The notes under the pieces: generated by a model
The model's database searches: none
The model's input: only the letters and a program-made list of their open reading frames with translations
What the model was told of the DNA's origin: nothing
Made by a program: the position numbers and the translations under genes
Assembly (NCBI GenBank): GCA_001781685.1
Contig: MFLZ01000016.1
Span: forward strand, 9,271 to 14,837
Length of the DNA stretch: 5,567 bases
DNA from: Candidatus Kaiserbacteria bacterium RIFCSPLOWO2_01_FULL_54_13
GTDB taxonomy: Bacteria > Patescibacteriota > Minisyncoccia > Phycocordibacterales > UBA2100
Direction of reading: 5' to 3'
Shown here: piece after piece, positions 1 to 5,012 of the stretch
Position numbering within the stretch: the stretch's first letter is position 1
Layout of the letters: each line of letters starts with the position of its first letter

Positions 1-1
1 C

Positions 2-49
2 CGTCGCATTTACGAAGCAGAAAAAGACAACGAGCTTGATCCTGCGTAG
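2..49 (+). CDS. possible C-terminal end of an upstream gene (partial)
   Basis: Reading from base 2 gives 15 codons and then TAG, with the tail RRIYEAEKDNELDPA. The charged, acid-rich composition is typical of a protein C-terminus. The frame starting at base 3 is also open, to a TAG at 51-53, but its tail looks less protein-like, so the frame choice is not secure. The fragment is too short to assign a family, and the region could be non-coding. Confidence 0.35.
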   Translation, partial: RRIYEAEKDNELDPA

Positions 50-67
50 GTAGAGGAGGGTCTGGCA

Positions 68-82
68 CTGCCCAACGGGCAG
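68..82. other. short perfect hairpin upstream of the solenoid protein gene
   Basis: The 6-base arms ctgccc (68-73) and gggcag (77-82) are perfectly complementary around an AAC loop. The hairpin lies just after the possible upstream stop codon and just before the next promoter candidate. No T-run follows on either side, so it is not a canonical intrinsic terminator. It could mark the 3' end of the upstream transcript or be chance. Confidence 0.3.
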
Positions 83-91
83 AAGAGCAGG

Positions 92-121
92 TTTACAACA
101 TGCGGCTACTTGTCGTACTAT
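92..121 (+). promoter_or_regulatory. candidate sigma70-type promoter for the solenoid protein gene
   Basis: TTTACA (92-97, five of six to TTGACA) is followed after 18 bases by TACTAT (116-121, four of six to TATAAT). The -10 overlaps the first possible ATG (120) and ends seven bases before the second ATG (129). Transcription would therefore begin at or near the ATG at 129, giving a leaderless mRNA. No Shine-Dalgarno sequence is apparent in front of 120. Assigned by motif only. Confidence 0.4.
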
Positions 122-1277
122 GGGGTTGATGCGCTCGTCTATGGCTATTCGCACATTCGTCGGTGTCGTCTCGCTTATCGTTCTTGCCGTTGCTTCGGTG
201 GCGTATGTAGCTGGCGCGGCGGAGGTGCGCACTGGAGATCAACCCTCGATTGGCGCGCGAGAGACGGTGACGGACGACATATACATCGCAGGCGGCAACA
301 TTTCGAGCGCGGGGATTCTTCGCGGGGACCTCATCGCGGCTGGCGGGAACATAGTGGTGGATGGCCGTGTGGCGGGCGACGCGGCGGCAGCCGGAGGCGC
401 GGTAACGATTCTGGCGGACATTGCAGATGACGTGCGTGTAGCGGGAGGAAACATTTTGATTAATGGATCGGTCGGGGGAGATGTAGTATTCGGGGGCGGG
501 CAGGTCGTGCTCGGAGGAGCGGGTATCCGCGGCGATGTCTTGGGAGGCGGCGGCACAATTCGCATTGACGCTCCTGTCTCAGGCGACGTACGACTTGCAG
601 GAGGAAACATCTTCTTGAACTCGGCTGTGTCCGGGAATGTCGAGGTATACGCTGAGGAGCTCACGTTGGGGAGCGCCGCGCGCATTGCGGGGAATCTCAC
701 CTACACGGCCGCGAAAGAGGTCTCAATGGAAGAAGGAGCGACCGTCGGGGGAGAGGTTGCGTTTACCGAGCGAGAACGGGCAATCTCAGTGGGAGGAATT
801 GTGACCATAATTTCATTTGCGCTCATCGGCACGTTCTTGTCGCAACTTGCCGCGGCGCTTCTCTTAGGACTCGTCTTCCGGCGATATGCGACGAGACTGG
901 TGGAAAACGCATCCGAGCAGCCGCTCCTGGAGATGGGCAGAGGTCTTATCGTTTTCATCGTGCTTCCGGTCATTTCCGCCGGGCTACTCTTTTCTGTGAT
1001 TGGGATTCCGCTCGGCGTCTTCGGTTTCCTCACCTTTGCGGCCACGGTAATATTCCTCTGGATCCTAACGCCGGTTCTTCTCGGCAGTTTCGCGTACCGC
1101 AGTTTCTTCGGCGGGGAATTCGACGTGAACTGGAAAACGATACTTCTCGGCGTCTTTATCTACACTATGCTCGGTCTTATCCCGATCGTCGGGTGGCTCG
1201 TGCAATTCATCCTCATGCTCCTTACCCTCGGCGCTTCCGCGAAGATGAAGTGGGAGGTGATCAAAGAGTGGAGGTAG
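120..1277 (+). CDS. bactofilin-like beta-solenoid protein with C-terminal membrane domain
   Basis: The 385-residue protein has three parts. Residues 10-33 form a hydrophobic signal peptide or anchor ending in a small-residue stretch (AGAA). Residues 53-213 contain about nine repeats of 17-20 residues with the pattern D-V-x-x-A-G-G-N-I-x-x-x-x-x-V-x-G, which fits a right-handed beta-helix as in bactofilin (polymer-forming cytoskeletal) proteins. Residues 225-372 are strongly hydrophobic, with roughly four or five membrane segments near 225-253, 273-297, 300-322 and 338-372, and a basic C-terminal tail (KMKWEVIKEWR). The family name comes from the repeat pattern, and the role (envelope scaffold or surface protein) is inferred. 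Unlike classical cytosolic bactofilins, the signal sequence suggests that the solenoid lies outside the membrane. Starts at 120, 129 and 141 are all possible. The promoter candidate favours 129, and the differences change only the residues before the signal segment. The stop codon lies inside the left foot of the inverted-repeat element that follows. Confidence 0.85.
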   Translation: MGLMRSSMAIRTFVGVVSLIVLAVASVAYVAGAAEVRTGDQPSIGARETVTDDIYIAGGNISSAGILRGDLIAAGGNIVVDGRVAGDAAAAGGAVTILADIADDVRVAGGNILINGSVGGDVVFGGGQVVLGGAGIRGDVLGGGGTIRIDAPVSGDVRLAGGNIFLNSAVSGNVEVYAEELTLGSAARIAGNLTYTAAKEVSMEEGATVGGEVAFTERERAISVGGIVTIISFALIGTFLSQLAAALLLGLVFRRYATRLVENASEQPLLEMGRGLIVFIVLPVISAGLLFSVIGIPLGVFGFLTFAATVIFLWILTPVLLGSFAYRSFFGGEFDVNWKTILLGVFIYTMLGLIPIVGWLVQFILMLLTLGASAKMKWEVIKEWR

Positions 1278-1388
1278 CGCTCGGAGGCGCTGTGTTGTTC
1301 GTGTCGCGTCCGCGTTTGCCGACACGGTGCTCCCGCTCGGCGCTTACGCGCCTGCGCGGAGGCTCTTACAACACAGCGCCTCCTCGCT
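1276..1388. repeat. REPIN-like inverted-repeat element with Y-shaped fold
   Basis: A perfect 16-base inverted repeat, ggaggcgctgtgttgt (1283-1298) against acaacacagcgcctcc (1368-1383), encloses 69 bases. Four more pairs form outside it (1276-1279 with 1385-1388) across a small internal loop. Inside are two hairpins. One is 1300-1306 with 1320-1326 (7 bp perfect). The other is 1330-1361, with tip stem GGCGC/GCGCC around a TTAC loop and a lower stem carrying one bulged C. Each foot can also fold alone: agcgc/gcgct (1276-1280, 1287-1291) and agcg/cgct (1375-1378, 1385-1388). Two short palindromes in opposite orientation about 70-110 bases apart match the design of REPIN elements. It sits between two convergent genes. 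There is no T-run on either side, so a standard intrinsic terminator is unlikely, although a bidirectional termination or mRNA 3'-end role is possible. Only one copy is visible in the window. Confidence 0.8.
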
Positions 1389-1409
1389 TGAGGTCGGAAA
1401 TGGAGAAAC

Positions 1410-1970
1410 TCAGCGCTCGAGGTAGGAGAGTGCTGCGTCGGGAGTATCGGCAAAATAAATGAACTCTTCGAGAGGCAGTGAGATGAAGCCTTCGCGCTTC
1501 ATGCGCTCGAGTTGGCTCTTGAGCCCCTCGTAGAAGTTGTCGGTGTTGAGAATGACGACCGGTTTGTCGTTCATCCCGTGTTTCTTGAATTCCAGAATTT
1601 CAGTAATTTCGTCGAGAGAACCGATGCCACCGGGAAGGAGTACAAACGCGTCGGCCCTGTCTCGCATCAGTCTTTTTCGCTCGGCAAGATCTTTCGTAAC
1701 GATCATCTCGTCGGCTTTTTTGCGAGCGTTCTCTTTTATGCGCTCCATCGTGACGCCAACGATCTTGCCGCCGCTCTCCTGCACGGCCGACGCGATTCTT
1801 CTCATGAGACCGTTGTCCGAGCCGCCCCACACGAGCGTGTTTCCGCGCCGCCCGATCTCGCGTGCAAGCTCAACCGCCGGCGCCGTATATTTCTTGTCGA
1901 CCTCGTACATCGAACAAAAAATACAGATGTTCATCGCGCTCTTTCTTCGATTAGAAAGGGCGGGATTCAT
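1410..1970 (-). CDS. LOG-family (TIGR00730-type) nucleoside monophosphate phosphoribohydrolase
   Basis: The 186-residue protein has the LOG/lysine-decarboxylase-like Rossmann fold signatures. These are a first strand NICIFCSM (14-21), the variant glycine motif WGGSDNGLM (48-56, usually GGGxxGLMG), the ERK...MRDRADAF helix (97-109), and the active-site motif PGGIGSLDE (113-121), a Ser variant of PGGxGTxxE. Family members hydrolyse nucleoside 5'-monophosphates such as cytokinin riboside monophosphate or AMP to the free base and ribose 5-phosphate. The bacterial substrate is often unknown, and the old label of lysine decarboxylase is misleading. The ATG at 1970 overlaps the stop of the preceding gene as ATGA, which suggests translational coupling. 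However, homologues normally begin at the second Met (1934, residue 13), which has a purine-rich stretch (agaaagag) in front, so the true protein may be 174 residues. It is the last gene of the apparent lysC operon. Confidence 0.88.
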   Translation of the reverse strand: MNPALSNRRKSAMNICIFCSMYEVDKKYTAPAVELAREIGRRGNTLVWGGSDNGLMRRIASAVQESGGKIVGVTMERIKENARKKADEMIVTKDLAERKRLMRDRADAFVLLPGGIGSLDEITEILEFKKHGMNDKPVVILNTDNFYEGLKSQLERMKREGFISLPLEEFIYFADTPDAALSYLER

Positions 1971-2560
1971 GGTTGCATCTTATCAGTTCGAGCGAGAGCG
2001 ACGGCACCAATGCAGAGTATGCTCACGAGGATGGGAAACCACACTTGCGCGATCCACGGGACGGGAATGAGGAAGAGAACGTCCTGCGTGAGAAGAGAAG
2101 GCGGCCAGTAGACAATGATCCAGAGGCCGATGTAGTAAAAAATGTCCCAGAATGCGAACATCCAGAGAAAAAGTGCCCACCGCTCCGGGATGCGCCTTGC
2201 TACCGCGCATGCAACAGTGGCGAGAATGATGAGCGTAGCGGCCTCGCGCACGAGCTCTATCGAGACGAGAGTTACTGGCATCGCGTTCAGAAGCTGCATC
2301 TGTTCGTACGCACTAAGGGATTCAACCGTCCCGGCAAGCCCGTGTTCGAATCCCGAGAGAAGATCCGTAGCCGCACGCAGGTATACAACCACCACGGCTT
2401 CGTTCACTCCGAACGCGATCCCAAATAATCCCGCATACAGAAGCCTTGCCCACGAAATTTCAAAATTGTACCTGCGCCATAGAAAGAAGCTCGCAACAGG
2501 CACAAACACTCCAAGATTGACCCACCACGGCGAGGCGAGGAGCTGGAAGTTCTCCATCAT
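1967..2560 (-). CDS. conserved-type multi-pass membrane protein of unknown function
   Basis: The 197-residue protein has about five membrane segments near residues 12-29, 38-60, 95-120, 127-150 and 160-190. Charged or polar residues inside or beside them are unlikely to be random: FGVNEAVVVVYLR (50-62), ELVREAATL (102-110), FWDIFYYIGLW (137-147) and WPPSLLTQDVLFLIPVPW (152-169). I recall this pattern from uncharacterised bacterial membrane proteins but cannot name a Pfam family or a function. The buried Glu, Arg and Asp residues would suit a small transporter or membrane enzyme, which is inference. The start is one of two adjacent ATGs, 37 bases after the lysC stop, with only a weak ribosome-binding site. 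The stop overlaps the LOG-family start by four bases, so it is probably co-expressed with lysC and the LOG gene. Confidence 0.85.
   Translation of the reverse strand: MMENFQLLASPWWVNLGVFVPVASFFLWRRYNFEISWARLLYAGLFGIAFGVNEAVVVVYLRAATDLLSGFEHGLAGTVESLSAYEQMQLLNAMPVTLVSIELVREAATLIILATVACAVARRIPERWALFLWMFAFWDIFYYIGLWIIVYWPPSLLTQDVLFLIPVPWIAQVWFPILVSILCIGAVALARTDKMQP
1973..1986 (-). repeat. 14-base start-region repeat, copy 2 (before the LOG-family gene)
   Basis: On the reverse strand this reads ctgataagatgcaa and ends two bases before the ATG at 1970. It also encodes the end of the membrane protein (TDKMQ). It matches the sequence before the membrane protein gene (2560-2573) at 13 of 14 bases. 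Its function is unknown, and chance similarity is possible. Confidence 0.4.
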
Positions 2561-2573
2561 TGTATCTTATCAG
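2560..2573 (-). repeat. 14-base start-region repeat, copy 1 (before the membrane protein gene)
   Basis: On the reverse strand this reads ctgataagatacaa, and its last base is the A of the start codon at 2560. It includes -10-like hexamers (TAAGAT, TACAAT), but no convincing -35 lies upstream. It could be a translation-initiation element, a weak internal promoter or coincidence. Confidence 0.4.
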
Positions 2574-2583
2574 CTTGTGAAAA

Positions 2584-2595
2584 GAAAATATTTTC
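2584..2595. other. 12-base AT-rich perfect palindrome after lysC
   Basis: gaaaatattttc reads the same on both strands and begins two bases beyond the lysC stop codon, in the 37-base gap before the next operon gene. It might be a protein-binding site or an mRNA processing site. AT-rich palindromes of this size also arise by chance. Confidence 0.25.
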
Positions 2596-2597
2596 CT

Positions 2598-3926
2598 CTA
2601 GCCCGGAAAGAATTCATCGTTGATTGCGCGGATCGCACGATCGCCATCTTCCTTTTGGACGCCGATGACGATGTTGATCTCGCTCGCGCCTTGGTTGATG
2701 AGCTCGATGCTGACTCCCGCACGTCCGACTGCTGACATGAGCCTCCCTGCCATTCCAGGAATATTCTTCATACCGAGCCCAACCGTGCAGATTAGCGTGA
2801 CGTCTTCCAGAACTCGGATCTTGTCGGGCTCGCAGCGACGCTGAATTCGTTTAAGAATCTCTTTGCGCTTCTGCCGGAATTGTTCCGAGTCGATAACGAC
2901 ACTCATCGTATCGACGGTGCCTGGCGCGTGGTCGATACTTATGCCGAGCTCTTTGAACACGCCTGCGAGCCGGTAGAGGAAACCAATCTCTTCATCCACG
3001 CCGTATTTCTCGAGCGTGAGGACGGTGAAGCCGTTCTTGCCGGCGATACCGGTTATAGTCCCCGGAGTTCCGTCGAGTGACGAGACTACGAGGGTACCTG
3101 CTTTTCCAGGTGTCATGGTGCATCTGATGTGCGTCGGGATTCCTGCTTTCCAGACGAACGCTGCGGCGTCCTGGTGGAACACACTTGCTCCCATGAAGGT
3201 GAGCTCGCGGAGTTCCGCGTAGGTCATTTCATCGATTTTTTTCGCATCAGATACGATACGCGGATCTGCTTGAAGAACCCCCTCCACGTCTGTCCAGTTT
3301 TCATACTCATCAGCGTTGACGAGCACTGCCACAATAGTGCCGGTGATGTCGGAACCGCCGCGGCTGAATGAGCATACAGTTCGCCAAGGTGTCCGCCCAT
3401 AAAAACCGGGAACCACGATCCCATTTTTTGCTTTCTCCGAGAGGTGGAGTTTATCCGCACGTCGTATCGTTCTGTGCATGTCGAATTGGCCTCTCCACGT
3501 GAAGGAGATAAAATCGGCGGCATCGACGAACTCGAAATCGCATGCCGCTGCAACGATCTGTGCGTTCAGCCATTCGCCGCGGCTTCTCATAAAGTGGAAC
3601 AGTAGTTTTTTATTCCACTTCAGTCTTTTGGCTTTCTTGAGAATATTGTCGAATAGCTCGTCGATGTCGAGCGATAGCCCAAGTACCTTCACGATTTCGA
3701 TGAAGCGTATCCGGATTTCTTCGAAGATTGATTCTCGTTGGTTTTCTGAAGCATTTACCCACCCCTCCAGTAAATCCGTTATCTTCGTGTCATCCGCATA
3801 GCGCTTGCCGGGTGCGGAGACCACAACGCAAGTGCGTGTTGGGTCGGATCTGATGACGCGAACAACGTGTTGTATCCGAGCTGCGTCCGCAAGCGACGTG
3901 CCGCCGAATTTCGCAACGATGGACAT
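2598..3926 (-). CDS. lysC: aspartokinase (aspartate kinase)
   Basis: Aspartokinase phosphorylates L-aspartate with ATP to 4-phospho-L-aspartate, the entry step to diaminopimelate, lysine, threonine and methionine, in the cytoplasm. The 442-residue length is typical. The kinase domain (1-280) shows KFGGTS (6-11), VVVSAPGK (34-41), the SRGEWLNAQ motif (115-123), VVPGF (171-175), RGGSD (189-193), WTDVEGV (211-217) and ADPRIV (220-225). Two ACT domains follow. The first (about 296-350) contains IDHAPGTVDTMSVVID, similar to the Bacillus YclM-type enzyme. The second (about 376-440) contains INQGASEINIVIGV, a classical allosteric aspartokinase signature, so feedback inhibition by a pathway end product is expected. 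The ATP/aspartate loop is slightly divergent (SFSRGGSD instead of TLGRGGSD). Start 3926 gives MSIVAKFGG, the standard N-terminus. The frame stays open upstream, but only as antisense to asd. It heads the reverse-strand operon with the membrane protein and LOG genes. Confidence 0.96.
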   Translation of the reverse strand: MSIVAKFGGTSLADAARIQHVVRVIRSDPTRTCVVVSAPGKRYADDTKITDLLEGWVNASENQRESIFEEIRIRFIEIVKVLGLSLDIDELFDNILKKAKRLKWNKKLLFHFMRSRGEWLNAQIVAAACDFEFVDAADFISFTWRGQFDMHRTIRRADKLHLSEKAKNGIVVPGFYGRTPWRTVCSFSRGGSDITGTIVAVLVNADEYENWTDVEGVLQADPRIVSDAKKIDEMTYAELRELTFMGASVFHQDAAAFVWKAGIPTHIRCTMTPGKAGTLVVSSLDGTPGTITGIAGKNGFTVLTLEKYGVDEEIGFLYRLAGVFKELGISIDHAPGTVDTMSVVIDSEQFRQKRKEILKRIQRRCEPDKIRVLEDVTLICTVGLGMKNIPGMAGRLMSAVGRAGVSIELINQGASEINIVIGVQKEDGDRAIRAINDEFFPG

Positions 3927-3937
3927 AGTAGGCGTTA

Positions 3938-3965
3938 ATACTAGTTGTTTTCCGCATATTGGCAA
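3938..3965 (-). promoter_or_regulatory. candidate lysC promoter
   Basis: On the reverse strand TTGCCA (3965-3960, five of six to consensus) is followed after 16 bases by TAGTAT (3943-3938, four of six), 11 bases before the lysC ATG. An overlapping alternative -10, TATTAA (3940-3935), would put the start of transcription essentially on the ATG with a 19-base spacer. Either choice gives a very short or absent leader, too short for an attenuator or riboswitch in this gap. Assigned by motif only. Confidence 0.4.
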
Positions 3966-3975
3966 GCAAAAAATG

Positions 3976-4004
3976 TTGTAATTGCTAGCTATTTTTGCTA
4001 TTCT
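3976..4004 (+). promoter_or_regulatory. candidate asd promoter with extended -10, leaderless
   Basis: TTGTAA (3976-3981, four of six) is followed after 17 bases by TATTCT (3999-4004, four of six), preceded by TGC, a TGn extended -10 element. The -10 ends six bases before the ATG at 4011, so transcription should start at or within a base or so of the start codon. The bases in front of the ATG (ttctcccgct) contain no Shine-Dalgarno sequence, which agrees with leaderless translation. Confidence 0.55.
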
Positions 4005-4010
4005 CCCGCT

Positions 4011-5012
4011 ATGCTTACGTTCGGAATAGTCGGGGCGACGGGCGCTGTCGGGCGAGAAGTCGTCGAGGTTCTGGAAAAAAGGAATTTTCCCCTGAGCAAG
4101 CTTAAGCTCTTTGCGAGCGCCCGTTCTGCCGGGACGAAGCTGCAATTCCGAGGAGGGGAGATACCGGTTGAGGAGCTGACGGAACGAAGCTTCGACGGAT
4201 TGGATGTTGCGATTTTCAGCGCCGGAAGCGGTCCTTCTCTCAAGTTTGCTCCTATAGCGGCGAGGGCGGGCTGCGTCGTGATAGATAATTCGAGCGCGTT
4301 CCGTATGGACCCCACGGTTCCGCTTGTGGTTCCGGAGATAAATCCCGAGGCTCTTAAGGAACACAAGAACATAATCGCGAACCCGAATTGCACGACCATC
4401 GTGACACTCGTGGCGCTCTTTCCGCTTCACAAAAAATTCGGCGTCAAGCGTGTCTTCGCCGCGAGCTATCAGGCAGTCTCCGGTACCGGCGCGCAGGCGA
4501 TCCAGGAGCTCAAACGGCAAGTGAGCGAGATAGAGGAAGGAAAGCCCGTGACGAAAGAAATCTATCCGCATCAGATTGCTTTCAATGTGATACCGCATGT
4601 CGATGTCTTTCTTGAAAACGGTTATACGAAAGAGGAAATGAAACTACAGAACGAAGGCCGCAAGATAATGAGCCATCCAGATTTTCTCGCAAGTGTGACC
4701 TGTGTGCGTGTTCCCGTGTATCGGGCGCATTCTGTTGCTGTTGCAGCGGAATTCGAGCGTCCGGTGACGCCGGAAGGTGCACGGACAGTTCTCGCGGCTG
4801 CTCCCGGAATAAAGGTTGTTGATGACCCTACCAGGAATGTTTACCCCTTGGCTATTCACATTTCGGGAAAAGATGACTGCGAGGTGGGGCGTATTAGGAA
4901 AGACTGCGCGTTTGAGAACGGGCTCTCGTTCTGGGTCGTCGGGGATCAACTTTTGAAGGGAGCGGCTCTCAACGCGGTTCAGATAGCGGAGATACTCCGC
5001 AAGTATTTATAG
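4011..5012 (+). CDS. asd: aspartate-semialdehyde dehydrogenase
   Basis: This enzyme reduces 4-phospho-L-aspartate with NADPH to L-aspartate 4-semialdehyde and phosphate, the step after LysC. The 333-residue length is typical. The N-terminal NADP-binding Rossmann motif is GIVGATGAVG (5-14). SAGSG (70-74) and NSSAFRM (93-99) are family signatures. The catalytic cysteine is Cys127 in NPNCTT. SYQAVSGTG (152-160) supplies the conserved Gln154, and the RVPVYRAHS motif (233-241) supplies the general base His240. The C-terminal GRIRKD (293-298) and KGAALNAVQIAE (316-327) segments are also conserved. The usual DNLRKG reads DQLLKG here, a mild divergence seen next to otherwise intact motifs. Start 4011 gives the standard N-terminus. 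An in-frame ATG at 3945 would add 22 residues unlike the family and overlap the promoters. The gene is divergent from lysC and overlaps the convergent peptidase gene by six bases. Confidence 0.97.
   Translation: MLTFGIVGATGAVGREVVEVLEKRNFPLSKLKLFASARSAGTKLQFRGGEIPVEELTERSFDGLDVAIFSAGSGPSLKFAPIAARAGCVVIDNSSAFRMDPTVPLVVPEINPEALKEHKNIIANPNCTTIVTLVALFPLHKKFGVKRVFAASYQAVSGTGAQAIQELKRQVSEIEEGKPVTKEIYPHQIAFNVIPHVDVFLENGYTKEEMKLQNEGRKIMSHPDFLASVTCVRVPVYRAHSVAVAAEFERPVTPEGARTVLAAAPGIKVVDDPTRNVYPLAIHISGKDDCEVGRIRKDCAFENGLSFWVVGDQLLKGAALNAVQIAEILRKYL

Noticed and set aside
239..1045. Reverse-strand open frames opposite the solenoid protein gene
   Set aside because: They are low-complexity mirror images of the glycine-rich repeats (Pro/Thr/Ala-rich) without recognisable motifs.
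1276..1388. Simple Rho-independent terminator
   Set aside because: The stem is strong, but no T-run follows the outer arms on either strand, and a 69-base structured interior is atypical. A termination role is not excluded.
1512..2735. Forward-strand open frames opposite the LOG and membrane protein genes
   Set aside because: They are antisense to genes with clear family motifs or membrane segments. Their translations are Arg/Ser/His-rich and resemble nothing.
3982..4000. TTGCTA direct repeat, 13 bases apart, as an operator
   Set aside because: The six-base repeat is too short to stand out from the surrounding AT-rich promoter sequence.
3945..4010. Earlier in-frame start for asd
   Set aside because: The 22 added residues do not resemble the family and would lie over both promoter candidates. 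The Met at 4011 gives the standard N-terminus.
3927..4598. Upstream in-frame extension of the lysC reading frame (224 extra codons)
   Set aside because: It is antisense to the well-conserved asd gene, crosses the shared promoter region, and the aspartokinase N-terminal KFGGTS motif begins right after the Met at 3926.
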